From assembly GCF_014199535.1 (NCBI RefSeq), contig NZ_JACHNV010000001.1, positions 310,001-374,000 on the forward strand: a stretch of 64,000 nucleotides of DNA, written 5' to 3'. The first letter of the stretch is position 1; every line of letters begins with the position of its first letter. The stretch comes from Hymenobacter latericoloratus (GTDB lineage Bacteria > Bacteroidota > Bacteroidia > Cytophagales > Hymenobacteraceae). The notes under the pieces are model-generated. The model ran no database searches, was not told the origin of the DNA, and worked only from the letters and a program-made list of their open reading frames with translations. This document shows positions 25,151-33,357 of this stretch, piece by piece. The position numbers were made by a program, and so were the translations under genes.

Positions 25151-25843
25151 ATGAAACTTACCGCTTCTCCTTTTAATCCGCAGACCGGCGAGTTGCTGCC
25201 GGTGTACCAGGATGCCTACCTGCGCGGCGACCTGAGCAAGGCCTCGGCCCGGGCCGTGGAAGAATACCTGCGCCGCGACGACGACCAGGCCCACGGCACG
25301 CTCACGCGCTGGCAGCAGCTGCAGGCCGCCGAAGAGGCCGGCTCAGCGCCTACCTGGGTGCAGAAGCAGCTGCAATACATCCGGGCCGAGCCCGTGCGCT
25401 TCCGCCGCCGCGCTACCACGCTGGTTGCCTCGGCCGTGCTGGTGGGTACTGTGGTTTTCGCGGGCACCAGCCTGCCCACCGAGCGCACCCCCACCGATAA
25501 CCTGCCCACCGACGTGGCTACGACTGAGGTGCTGGAAGCTGGTGCCGCTTCGGCCGAAATGACCTCCTCGGCAGCCTCCATGCGCATGATTACCGTGCGC
25601 GGCCAGATTAAGGGCGAAAACGGCCAGCCCCTGGTGGGCGCCACCGTGATGCAGCCCGGCAGCCTGCGCGGCGTATCTACCAACGCCGAGGGCGAGTACG
25701 TGCTGACCGTTCCGGCTGGCACTACCTCCCTGAAATACGGCTACGGCGGCTACCACGACGAGGAAGTAGCCGTGAAAGGCTCCCGCACCGCCAACGTAAC
25801 CTTGCTGCCCCGCACCCAGAAAAAGCGGTGGCTGTTTTTCTAG
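25151..25843 (+). CDS. Anti-sigma-like membrane protein with carboxypeptidase-regulatory domain
   Basis: A 230-residue protein within the roadblock cluster. The N-terminal segment (about 12-60; VYQDAYLRGDLSKASARAVEEYL) resembles the anti-sigma zinc-finger-like domain but has no cysteines. A single transmembrane helix (ATTLVASAVLVGTVVFAG, about 88-105) leads to a C-terminal CarboxypepD_reg-like beta-sandwich (ITVRGQIKGENGQPLVGATV, TNAEGEYVLTVPAGTTSLKYGYGGY). In Bacteroidota such domains also begin TonB-dependent receptors. A membrane signal-relay role is inferred from the layout only. Confidence 0.65.
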   Translation: MKLTASPFNPQTGELLPVYQDAYLRGDLSKASARAVEEYLRRDDDQAHGTLTRWQQLQAAEEAGSAPTWVQKQLQYIRAEPVRFRRRATTLVASAVLVGTVVFAGTSLPTERTPTDNLPTDVATTEVLEAGAASAEMTSSAASMRMITVRGQIKGENGQPLVGATVMQPGSLRGVSTNAEGEYVLTVPAGTTSLKYGYGGYHDEEVAVKGSRTANVTLLPRTQKKRWLFF

Positions 25844-25880
25844 GCCTTCGTTGCGCCTGGGTGCTTAGTAGATAGAGTTA

Positions 25881-26327
25881 GTGAAGCCGAAATCCTACCG
25901 CAAAAAAGCCTCCCGCCGTCCGCTGCGCAAACCTGCCCCGGAGTACCCCACCCCGGACCCGGCAGCCGCCGAGGTAATTGATAAGGTATTGGCCGAGTTG
26001 CCCCAGCTGCTGGCCGTAGCGGTGGTGGACGTGAAATCCGGGGGCTGTCTGGCGGCCCATTCCAACTCGCCTGCTATCAACCCCAGTACGGCGGCCACCT
26101 ACAATGCGGAAGTAGTAAAGCAGAAGGCCATGGCCGCGCTGCAGCTGCAGGACGAGCAGATTGAGGACATCCTCGTGACGCTGTCCAGCCAGTTGCACCT
26201 GCTGCAGCTAACTGCCACCGGCGACCGGCTGATTTACCTCGTCGTTGATGCGCAGGACACCAGCCTGGCCCTGGCCCGCGAGGTGCTACGCGGGCAGGTA
26301 GGGCAGCTGAAGCTGGTAGCGGGGTAA
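25881..26327 (+). CDS. Roadblock/LC7-like protein, copy 3 (basic N-terminus)
   Basis: A 148-residue third roadblock-like paralogue, starting at GTG 25881. The first 28 residues are strongly basic (KPKSYRKKASRRPLRKPAPE), which copies 1 and 2 lack, and could bind membrane phospholipid or nucleic acid. The core is very close to copy 1: ELPQLLAVAVVDVKSGGCLAA, HSNSPAINPSTAATYNAEVV, EDILVTLSSQLHLLQL and IYLVVDAQDTSLALAREVLR. It lies 37 bases downstream of the membrane protein gene and so is probably in the same transcript, which ends at the strong hairpin at 26340. Confidence 0.62.
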   Translation: MKPKSYRKKASRRPLRKPAPEYPTPDPAAAEVIDKVLAELPQLLAVAVVDVKSGGCLAAHSNSPAINPSTAATYNAEVVKQKAMAALQLQDEQIEDILVTLSSQLHLLQLTATGDRLIYLVVDAQDTSLALAREVLRGQVGQLKLVAG

Positions 26328-26339
26328 GTGCCTGCTATA

Positions 26340-26405
26340 GTACGCCTGAACCCGAACCGGCCCTTCTTCCACTCGGGAGGAGGGCCGGTTCGGGTTTAGG
26401 CGTAC
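26340..26405 (+). terminator. Strong long hairpin after the roadblock cluster
   Basis: Arms 26340-26363 and 26382-26405 pair over 24 bases with a single G-U wobble. It closes the roadblock cluster and separates it from the convergent gene at 26481. Confidence 0.8.
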
Positions 26406-26480
26406 GTAGCTACCAGCAATCCTTCAGAGCTGCGGCAGGTAAACGGGCTTAACCAACCGATAAAAAGTTAGCCTACCTGC

Positions 26481-27032
26481 TTACATGTATAGAAACTGCA
26501 CGCTGGTTACGCCGCAACTCCGGTAGCACTGCAGCGTCTGCCGGAGGGTGTGCAAATCGGCTACCAGGCCACCCTGGCTTAAGTACCCGTAATCAGGAGG
26601 GTATAAGTGCAAGGGTTGGGTCATGACTTCCTCAAACCCAGTAATAGCCGCGGCCTCATTCGGGGCGTTGGAGAGGATGTGGTGCAGCCTGTTCAGGTCG
26701 TTTTGCCGGTTGGGGTTGTGCACCACCTGCGTAAAGTAGTCAGGGTGCTGCTGTATTTTGGTTATAAAATTCTCTACGACAGCTGTAACTGTGTCGAGGT
26801 GGTGCCACACGGTGCTTGGCTCGTCGGCTCCCTCGTCGGCTTCTAAACCGTCGTTTTCCCAGCTTACCTGCTGAAATATGGAAAGGTCGATTTGCAGGAT
26901 GCGGCTTACCTGGGCTACCTCCGCGTGTTCATTGTAGCCACCTACCTGCTCAAAAAAGAATGACAGACCTTGGGGAAATTCGTTTTCGCAGTCGGTTTCC
27001 TGGTCTGGTATGAGGTAGTAGTCCATTCCCAT
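26481..27032 (-). CDS. Hypothetical acidic protein, possibly an immunity-type protein
   Basis: A 183-residue acidic cytoplasmic protein starting MGMDYYLIPDQETDCEN. The beginning MDYYLIP is reminiscent of small DUF1877-like proteins, and the rest is helical with no catalytic residues visible. Its base composition is lower in GC than its neighbours, and its proximity to the effector module at 28.6-30.4 kb suggests an immunity-like role, but this is a guess. A longer in-frame start at 27101 adds a basic tail without support. Divergent from lpd. Confidence 0.5.
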   Translation of the reverse strand: MGMDYYLIPDQETDCENEFPQGLSFFFEQVGGYNEHAEVAQVSRILQIDLSIFQQVSWENDGLEADEGADEPSTVWHHLDTVTAVVENFITKIQQHPDYFTQVVHNPNRQNDLNRLHHILSNAPNEAAAITGFEEVMTQPLHLYPPDYGYLSQGGLVADLHTLRQTLQCYRSCGVTSVQFLYM

Positions 27033-27131
27033 GGGTAGAGAGGTATATCGGTTAGAATCGGCTAAACATATGAAGCGGCGGGCAGTGATACGGCCTTTCA
27101 CAATTTCCCTACCTCACAACTTCGGCTTGCC

Positions 27132-27139
27132 TACCTTTG
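27132..27139 (+). promoter_or_regulatory. -7 promoter element of lpd
   Basis: TACCTTTG, an exact TA-NN-TTTG match, 34 bases upstream of the lpd ATG. Confidence 0.5.
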
Positions 27140-27173
27140 TCCTGTTGATTTCCACCGAACTCACTCGTTGAAT

Positions 27174-28580
27174 ATGAACCAATACGACGTTACCGTCATC
27201 GGCTCCGGGCCGGGCGGTTATGTGGCGGCCATCCGCTGCTCCCAGCTAGGCCTCAAAACCGCCTTGATTGAGAAGTACGACACCCTGGGCGGTACCTGCC
27301 TCAACGTGGGCTGCATCCCCAGCAAAGCCCTGCTCGACTCGACGGAGCACTTCCACAATGCCGGCCACACCTTCAAGGAGCACGGTATTGAGCTGAGCGA
27401 CCTGCAGATCAACATGAACCAGCTCATCGACCGGAAAAACGGGGTGGTGAAAGCCAATACCGATGGTATCCAGTTCCTGATGAAGAAGAACAAGATCGAC
27501 GTCATCAAAGGCGTGGGTTCGTTCGTGGATAAGCATCACATCAAGATTACCCCCACCGCGGGCGGCGAGGAGCAGCAGATCGAGACGAAGAACGTCATCA
27601 TTGCGACTGGCTCCAAGCCTACCGTGCTACCCTTCATTCAACAGGACAAGCAGCGCATCATCACCAGCACCGAGGCCCTGAACATCCGGGAAGTGCCCAA
27701 ACACATGATTGTGATTGGCGGCGGCGTAATCGGGCTGGAAATGGCTTCCGTGTACGCTCGCCTCGGCGCGAAAGTATCGGTGGTGGAGTTCATGGATTCG
27801 CTTATCCCCACCATGGACCGCGCCCTCGGCAAGGAACTGAAGCGCATCCTGGGCAAAATCGGCATTGAGTTCTTCCTGAGCCACAAAGTAACCGGCGCTA
27901 CCCGCGAGGGCGACGCCGTGACCGTAACCGCTACCAACCCGAAAGGCGAGGAAGTGAAGTTTGAAGGTGACTACTGCCTAGTGGCCGTGGGCCGCGTGCC
28001 CTACACCGCGGGCCTGAACCTGGAAGCGGCCGGCGTAGAAATGGAAGAGCGCGGCCGCATTAAGGTGGATGAGCACCTGCAAACCAACGTGCCCGGCATC
28101 TACGCCATCGGCGACGTGATTCGCGGGGCTATGCTGGCCCACAAGGCCGAGGAAGAAGGCGTGTTCGTGGCCGAAACCATTGCCGGCCAGAAGCCGCACA
28201 TCAACTACCTGCTCATCCCGGGGGTAGTGTACACCTGGCCGGAAGTGGCCGGCGTGGGCTACACCGAAGAGCAACTGAAGGAGCAGGGCAAGGCCTACAA
28301 AACCGGCTCGTTCCCCTTCCGTGCCTCGGGCCGCGCCCGCGCCTCCATGGACCTCGACGGCTTCGTGAAAGTGCTGGTCGACAAGGAAACCGACGAAATC
28401 CTGGGTGTGCACATGATTGGCCCGCGCATCGCCGACCTCATTGCCGAAGCCGTTACGGCCATGGAGTTCCGCGCCTCCGCCGAAGACGTAGCCCGCATGA
28501 GCCACGCCCACCCCACCTACGCCGAAGCCATGAAGGAAGCTTGCCTCGCTGCTACCGAGAACCGGGCTATTCACATGTAG
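27174..28580 (+). CDS. lpdA: Dihydrolipoyl dehydrogenase (E3)
   Basis: The E3 flavoenzyme that reoxidises dihydrolipoyl groups of 2-oxoacid dehydrogenase and glycine cleavage complexes, making NADH. All signatures are present in 468 residues: FAD motif VIGSGPGGYVAAI (8-20), redox disulfide GGTCLNVGCIPS (Cys42, Cys47), NAD motif IVIGGGVIGLEM, and the C-terminal His446/Glu451 pair in HPTYAEAM. ATG at 27174 gives the normal MNQYDV start; a TTG two codons earlier is less likely. The window also holds its clients sucA, sucB and gcvP. A broken second copy of its 3' end lies at 30417-30593. Confidence 0.96.
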   Translation: MNQYDVTVIGSGPGGYVAAIRCSQLGLKTALIEKYDTLGGTCLNVGCIPSKALLDSTEHFHNAGHTFKEHGIELSDLQINMNQLIDRKNGVVKANTDGIQFLMKKNKIDVIKGVGSFVDKHHIKITPTAGGEEQQIETKNVIIATGSKPTVLPFIQQDKQRIITSTEALNIREVPKHMIVIGGGVIGLEMASVYARLGAKVSVVEFMDSLIPTMDRALGKELKRILGKIGIEFFLSHKVTGATREGDAVTVTATNPKGEEVKFEGDYCLVAVGRVPYTAGLNLEAAGVEMEERGRIKVDEHLQTNVPGIYAIGDVIRGAMLAHKAEEEGVFVAETIAGQKPHINYLLIPGVVYTWPEVAGVGYTEEQLKEQGKAYKTGSFPFRASGRARASMDLDGFVKVLVDKETDEILGVHMIGPRIADLIAEAVTAMEFRASAEDVARMSHAHPTYAEAMKEACLAATENRAIHM

Positions 28581-28604
28581 TTCTATTTCCGCACCTGCGG
28601 GAAA

Positions 28605-28644
28605 GCACACGCGCCCCCTCTGCGAGCAGAGGGGGCGCGTGTGC
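28605..28644. terminator. Perfect hairpin between lpd and the immunity gene
   Basis: A 17-bp perfect GC-rich stem (GCACACGCGCCCCCTCT and its complement) just after the lpd stop and just before the convergent immunity gene end. It can terminate from both sides. Confidence 0.8.
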
Positions 28645-28650
28645 GTTATG

Positions 28651-29403
28651 TTAGGCCAGGGTTGGCTTACGGCCGAAGGCGTAGTCGGCCAAGTCTTTGG
28701 GGTAGTAGCGCATGGTTTGCAACTCGGTGTCATCCAAGCAGAGGCTGTAAGCCGCCGCCGCCGCTTCCCAGCACCAGTAGCCCGTGAAGCCAGCGGCATC
28801 CAGGCGGTGGGCGTGGATGTTGTACCAGGTTGTGTCGAGGCTCTCGTACCAGCCGGCCAGGAAGCTGCGCAGCAGTTGCGGCTGCAGGTCCGGTGGGGCC
28901 TGTAGGGCGTCGCGCAGGCGGGCGTAGGTTTTAGGGAAGAGCAGCTTGGTGGTGGTAGGCAGGCGCTCGGGCAGGCGGCGGCTAATGAGCCACTCCAGCA
29001 CGTAGTCTTGCTCTGCGGCTCCGATGGCATCAGCCAGGCGGCGAAACACATCTGCGTCTACGTGTAGTAGCAGCGCGATAGACAATAAGGTTACCGCCTG
29101 CATGTACTCGTCTTGCTCACCATTAAAGAAGAAATTCTCTTCTACTGGGTGCTGCTTATACTGCTCTAAGGCTTTAATAGCAGCCAAGAACTCTTGTTTC
29201 ACCTCTTCGATGGGGTAACCGCGAGAGTACTTCAGTTCCGCCAATTCTACGCGGCGGTTGAAAATACCTAAATACACTAGGTCGTGGCGGACTTCGTCGG
29301 CTGGCAGTTGTGCATCCTCTTCTGAGACAGCAATAAACCGGGTGCGACGCTGAATAGATTTATCGAAGTGATCCTCCGTTAGCAGTAGCTCGCGTTTGTT
29401 CAT
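28651..29403 (-). CDS. PoNi-type immunity protein (DUF1910/DUF1911)
   Basis: A 250-residue cytoplasmic immunity protein. The N-terminal half is helical and charged like DUF1910 (RRTRFIAVSEEDAQLPADEVRHDLVYL in parts), and the C-terminal half has the DUF1911 signature YWCWEAAAAAYSLCLDD followed by MRYYPKDLADYA. In known pairs, PoNi proteins bind and neutralise PoNe DNase effectors. Here it starts 9 bases after the stop of the PoNe-fused tube protein at 29413, the classical effector-then-immunity order in one operon. The partner and function are inferred from this context plus the family signature. Confidence 0.8.
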   Translation of the reverse strand: MNKRELLLTEDHFDKSIQRRTRFIAVSEEDAQLPADEVRHDLVYLGIFNRRVELAELKYSRGYPIEEVKQEFLAAIKALEQYKQHPVEENFFFNGEQDEYMQAVTLLSIALLLHVDADVFRRLADAIGAAEQDYVLEWLISRRLPERLPTTTKLLFPKTYARLRDALQAPPDLQPQLLRSFLAGWYESLDTTWYNIHAHRLDAAGFTGYWCWEAAAAAYSLCLDDTELQTMRYYPKDLADYAFGRKPTLA

Positions 29404-29412
29404 AAGGTCAGG

Positions 29413-30357
29413 TTACAACAAAATGGTTTCGGTGAGCTGCCCAGTGGCATCTACGTGGTGTAGACGCTTTTCTACACGCCTTAACCGTATAGCTCGTTCT
29501 ATTTCAAAAGCTTCATCTTCTCCAACTGCTTTTGTCAGACGCTTGCTCCCTACTATCCACGTGTCGCTCATCTGGCGGCCGTCCTGGGTCATGCCTAGGC
29601 GGCTCTTGCCATACTTAGCTTCTGTGATGATATAGTCGGGTGGCGGGTTGCCGTGCTTCCACACCCCGTCGATGCCGTTGCCGCGGGCCGTGCCGCCGGG
29701 AGGAGGGGGCGTTACCAGGCCACCATCGTTGAGTTTGGTGTGGCCCTGACCCCGCATGTACGTATCGGAAATGTGCTCCCCGTACACGCCCTTTTCCGAA
29801 TTGTCAGTCAGCCTGGGGACGTTGCTTAGCGTTGGTGCCTGCACCTTGGCCAGTTGGCCGGTAGGTTTAGCCACAGCGCGGGCGGCCGCCAGGTTGGTTT
29901 CGTCGCCGAGGATGCGGGCGCGGCGGCGCACTTCTTCCGGTGCCTGCCAGGGCAGCACGCTGTGCGATTCGATGGTCATGCCATCCAGGGTCAGGGCCGC
30001 CGCTGTCAGGCGAAGCGTAATGGTTTCGCCGGGCCAGCCGGCTGGGTCTCCGGGCGCGAAGTAGCTGCGCAGCCCTACGCAGTGTGCCGCCTGAATGTGC
30101 AGGCGGTGTAGCCGGGACCCATCGGGGCGATACTGCTCCAGGTGGCTGCTGGCTCGCTGATAGGGGTCAAGCATGTAGCTGCTTAGGCGGGCGTCCTCGT
30201 CGGAAGCGTCGAGGGTAAGCGTAACTACCTGCGGCCGAACTGTGGTGCTGGGTCGCCCTACATAGTCAATGCCTTGGTGGAAGCCGTAGTGCCCTTCTAG
30301 CACCTTATACGTGCGCCCATTAAAGATCCAGGAAACCAGCTCAGGCGTAGCCGCCAT
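29413..30357 (-). CDS. T6SS TssD/Hcp-like tube protein fused to a PoNe DNase toxin
   Basis: A 314-residue 'evolved Hcp'. Residues 1-135 match the Bacteroidota TssD tube fold: YKVLEGHYGFHQGIDYVGRPS, VVTLTLDASDEDARL, LHRLHIQAAHCVGL and the final strand ETITLRLTAAALTLDG. After a linker (136-190) residues about 191-314 look like the PoNe nuclease: GNGIDGVWKHGNPPPDYIITEAKYG with Asp230 and Glu246-x-Lys248 as the PD-(D/E)xK catalytic set, then Gln262-Met-Ser-Asp. Such an effector would be carried in the tube and degrade target DNA. No other T6SS structural gene is in the window, so it is an orphan that must use an apparatus encoded elsewhere. Confidence 0.8.
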   Translation of the reverse strand: MAATPELVSWIFNGRTYKVLEGHYGFHQGIDYVGRPSTTVRPQVVTLTLDASDEDARLSSYMLDPYQRASSHLEQYRPDGSRLHRLHIQAAHCVGLRSYFAPGDPAGWPGETITLRLTAAALTLDGMTIESHSVLPWQAPEEVRRRARILGDETNLAAARAVAKPTGQLAKVQAPTLSNVPRLTDNSEKGVYGEHISDTYMRGQGHTKLNDGGLVTPPPPGGTARGNGIDGVWKHGNPPPDYIITEAKYGKSRLGMTQDGRQMSDTWIVGSKRLTKAVGEDEAFEIERAIRLRRVEKRLHHVDATGQLTETILL

Positions 30358-30416
30358 AGAAGTTGAATAAGAATCAGGATAACATGTAAAAGCCTCTCAA
30401 TATAGAGGAAGCCACT

Positions 30417-30593
<177 letters not shown>

Positions 30594-30596
30594 TGA

Positions 30597-30682
30597 TAGA
30601 ATCTCCTCACTATAGAACAAAAAACCTCAGTTAATTTTTTAGGATTAACTGAGGTTTTTTGTTCTATAGTGAGGAGATTCTA
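30597..30682. terminator. Perfect 39-bp palindrome (very long hairpin)
   Basis: Arms 30597-30635 and 30644-30682 are exact reverse complements with an 8-base loop. The inner part (AAAAAACCTCAGTTAAT with its complement) looks like a terminator; the outer 20 bases extend it far beyond normal terminator size. It begins 4 bases after the lpd-remnant stop and precedes the AT-rich patch. Confidence 0.85.
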
Positions 30683-30705
30683 AAATATCCCGTTATGCTA
30701 TGTTG

Positions 30706-30963
30706 CTACCTACTTGCTGACCCACCTAGGCCACCGAGACCTATTAAAAAGCCAAGCCAGTAGAAAAAACCAGAATTATTATCTGCGTAAATTCCATATT
30801 TCATTCCGAATAGTTTTGCTATTAAGGCAAAGGGCAAAACTATTCCATGAATTACTCCACCAAAGAACCCGTATTCATGGCTGCCGCTATGCGCCGGTGC
30901 ACAAGAGCTTATTAAACAGGCAAGCAAAATGAATATGGTTGTGTGAATGTATATTTTTTTCAT
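30706..30963 (-). CDS. Small lipoprotein with hydrophobic C-terminus
   Basis: An 85-residue predicted lipoprotein: signal MKKIYIHTTIFILLACLISSC ends in a lipobox (Cys21), followed by one or two membrane-type segments (GGVIHGIVLPFALIAKLF and FFYWLGFLIGLGGLGG). Codon and base use are AT-rich, unlike the rest of the window, which suggests recent acquisition. Follows the 49-residue gene at 30980 with a 16-base gap, so the two are probably an operon. Function unknown. Confidence 0.6.
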   Translation of the reverse strand: MKKIYIHTTIFILLACLISSCAPAHSGSHEYGFFGGVIHGIVLPFALIAKLFGMKYGIYADNNSGFFYWLGFLIGLGGLGGSASR

Positions 30964-30979
30964 AAGAGTCTTTTACGTG

Positions 30980-31129
30980 CTATTTCATGCCTCCGAATAT
31001 TAGGCCAGCCCACCCAATAAGTAAGATGTAGCCAATTATTCCTGCTTTACCTCCGGCTAATTCCAAAGGCCATAATGGTCCAAGGATAAATGCAAAAATA
31101 ATATACAGTACCAGAGCCGCAATTAACAT
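30980..31129 (-). CDS. Very small membrane protein (49 residues)
   Basis: A 49-residue reading frame from ATG 31129 to TAG, not recorded by usual length cut-offs. It encodes two hydrophobic stretches, MLIAALVLYIIFAFILGP and IIGYILLIGWAGLIFGG, joined by WPLELAGGKAG, so it is a plausible two-helix inner-membrane protein. It lies just upstream of, and on the same strand as, the small lipoprotein gene and shares its AT-rich composition. Existence as a gene rests on the clean hydrophobic pattern and the operon-like position. Confidence 0.5.
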   Translation of the reverse strand: MLIAALVLYIIFAFILGPLWPLELAGGKAGIIGYILLIGWAGLIFGGMK

Positions 31130-31313
31130 ATTTATTTTTTCAAAGATTGCCTACTCTAGATTGGTTTTCAGCTTCCCCATTATGTCGGAGTAAATCTACA
31201 TCTATATCAATATAAATGGTTTTAATAATTTAAAGATAATATTTAATTTTTTTTAAAATTGCAAATATAGGTATATAAGTTCATGATTACTGTGTCAACA
31301 TATTACAGATATC

Positions 31314-32987
31314 CTAAGTCTTCTGCACAAGCTTAAACCCATCCTTCGTCACTTGGTACTGCTGGCTCTGGATGGTGATGGTTTCGCCTTCCAGCAGCTT
31401 GCTTAAGTTCTCGATGTCGCCCTCAATGGTGTGGAGGGTGAAGCCGTGCTTGCGGGCCAGGGCGAGGTATTTGGGGTTGATGTAGTCGTGGACGCCGCAG
31501 AGGATGATGCGAACCTGGGCCGTGGTGTTTTTGAGCAGCTTGGCGTCGCGGGGGAAGGTGTAGTTGTCGGCAATCAGGATGAGGTCGGGCGAGGCGTCGG
31601 GGCCGGCGAGCTGCTGGGCGTAGAGCAGGGCTTCGGCGTCGTTTTCGGGTGCGTCGCCGCCCCCGCCGGCCTTCATGGTTTCAATCAGCTTGTTTTTAAT
31701 GGCCTCGTAGCTGTCGGTTTTTACGTGGTGGAAGCCGCCGGTTTTGCCCACGCGCTTGTCTTTGTCGGGCTGGTCGTTGCCGTCGTTGAAGAACACAAAG
31801 GTTTTCGGGTCTTCGAGGGCGCTGAGCTGCAGCCAGGCCAGCAGGTCGTAGGTGTAGGGGAACATGCTGCCGGTGGCGTCGGTCACTACTACCTCCTTGT
31901 TCCACTCGGGGTGGCGCTGCATCACGCGGGTTACCACATTGGCATCGGGCGGGAGGGGTAGGGTTTCGGTGGTGGTATCCGAGGCGGCCAGCAGCTCGCC
32001 TTTCTTGGTGATGCGCGCCTCGCAGTAGTCGTGCTTGTGCTGGGCGTTCTTCTTTTTCAGAAAGACGCGGTACAGCCGGGCCACCGAATCGGGGAGGGCG
32101 AAGCTGGTGAGGGCCAGATCGGGCTTGCCCACCAGCTGCAGCGGCCCCAGCGGCAGGCGCACGGCCCCCTTCACAATAAACGGAAACATGCGGCGGTCAA
32201 CGGGAAAGCCCGAGTTGAACACCACGCTTTTCCGGATGGCCTCTTCCAGCTCCGCAGTGCAGAGGGCCTTGCCGGTGGGCCGCACCTGTACGCTTTGGGT
32301 AGTACCGCGGGCATCTACCGTCAGCTGAAAGCGCACGATTTGGGGCTCCCGCTGAGGGCATTTGTAATTCCGGCGCAGGTTGCGGGCCATATCCCGGCTG
32401 CTGAATCGGCTGGAAGGCAGGTTGCAGGCTACCTGGCAGCCCTGAGTTTTCTTGGCGGCTTTGGGGCGCTTCTTTTCCAGGATGCGCAGCTTGCGCGTGA
32501 GGCTGTCGAGGTCGGCGCGGGAGGTAGCGGCGGTGGCATGCCGGGCCACGTACACCACAAACCCATGGAAAAACGGCTGGCACTCGGCGGGACTGTTGCA
32601 GCCGGTTTGCTCTACCAGGGTCCAGGTCACGGACTCATCTTGGAGCAGGCCCGGCACGCCCGCCGCCAGGTTGCGGATGCGGCTGAGGTTGAGCTGGCGC
32701 TGATTAAAGGCCGGGTTCAGGCGGAAAGCGGTGTACACCAAATCAACGCGCACGATGTGGCGGTCCTGCAGCTGCAGGGCCCGTAAGTCGGCGCCGGAAA
32801 AGGTGGAAGGGAGCCGCAGGGCTTCCAGCTCCGGCAGGGGGTGGTACCGCTCGGTGCGGTAGGCGTTAAGCTGGTCGTAGAAGGTGTTCAGCTCCGCCTC
32901 AGGGGTAGGAGATTGGGCATGCGCCGCGCTGGTGGCCAGCAACAGAATAATGCCACAGAGAAAAGCCCGAAAGAATACGCAGGACAT
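31314..32987 (-). CDS. Secreted protein with von Willebrand A-like domain
   Basis: A 557-residue secreted protein: signal peptide ending ATSAAHA-Q (about residue 25), an N-terminal region (about 27-150), a central TonB-C-like segment (about 205-290; IVRFQLTVDARGTTQSVQVRPTG and AELEEAIRKSVVFNSGFP) and a C-terminal von Willebrand A-like domain with the metal site VVVTDATGSMFPYTYDLLAWL and GGGGDAPENDAEALLYA plus DLILIADN. vWA domains bind proteins through a metal ion. Role unknown. ATG at 32987 starts the signal; an in-frame ATG 7 codons earlier is less likely. Confidence 0.7.
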   Translation of the reverse strand: MSCVFFRAFLCGIILLLATSAAHAQSPTPEAELNTFYDQLNAYRTERYHPLPELEALRLPSTFSGADLRALQLQDRHIVRVDLVYTAFRLNPAFNQRQLNLSRIRNLAAGVPGLLQDESVTWTLVEQTGCNSPAECQPFFHGFVVYVARHATAATSRADLDSLTRKLRILEKKRPKAAKKTQGCQVACNLPSSRFSSRDMARNLRRNYKCPQREPQIVRFQLTVDARGTTQSVQVRPTGKALCTAELEEAIRKSVVFNSGFPVDRRMFPFIVKGAVRLPLGPLQLVGKPDLALTSFALPDSVARLYRVFLKKKNAQHKHDYCEARITKKGELLAASDTTTETLPLPPDANVVTRVMQRHPEWNKEVVVTDATGSMFPYTYDLLAWLQLSALEDPKTFVFFNDGNDQPDKDKRVGKTGGFHHVKTDSYEAIKNKLIETMKAGGGGDAPENDAEALLYAQQLAGPDASPDLILIADNYTFPRDAKLLKNTTAQVRIILCGVHDYINPKYLALARKHGFTLHTIEGDIENLSKLLEGETITIQSQQYQVTKDGFKLVQKT

Positions 32988-33078
32988 GTAATAGGATAGC
33001 AAACACAAGAGAGTGCAAAATACGGGTTTGCTCGGAACAGGCCTTGTGTAAGCAGCAGGGGTAGGGAAATAAGAAGTC

Positions 33079-33190
33079 CGTCATCTCGCGTGGTTCGCCT
33101 CACCCCCCGGCCCCCTCTCCAAGGGGAGAGGGGGAGTGAATACCATTGCAACGTCAGCACGCGAGATGTCTCGACTGCGCTCGACATGAC
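33079..33190. repeat. Dispersed palindromic repeat (CATCTCGCGTG type)
   Basis: CGTCATCTCGCGTG at 33079-33092 is mirrored at 33158-33171, with the right end extended by TCTCGACTGCGCTCGACATGAC. An inner hairpin CCCCCTCTCC/GGAGAGGGGG sits at 33111-33134. Related words appear at 6481-6595. Confidence 0.65.
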
Positions 33191-33297
33191 AGTTCTTCCA
33201 TTCTATTTACAGCAGCCTGGCACGGGTAGGGCAGGAGCGGATGGCTGCTGCCTGTGGGCGTTCGGCTTGGTCATTGATGCGGAATACAGCAACGCAC

Positions 33298-33332
33298 AAG
33301 CGGCTGAAGCTCTGGTAGCTTCAGCCGCTTTT
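33298..33332 (-). terminator. Hairpin terminator of the SUFU-domain gene
   Basis: AAGCGGCTGAAGCT pairs with AGCTTCAGCCGCTT, 26 bases beyond the minus-strand stop at 33358; it is flanked by T-rich sequence on the plus side and by A-rich sequence on the minus side. Confidence 0.7.
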
Positions 33333-33357
33333 GTGGGGTAGTACTTTGTTATTCTGG

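Noticed and set aside
31314..32987. vWA-like protein as part of the T6SS cassette
   Set aside because: It has its own signal peptide, normal GC content and lies beyond the AT-rich patch; nothing ties it to the effector genes.
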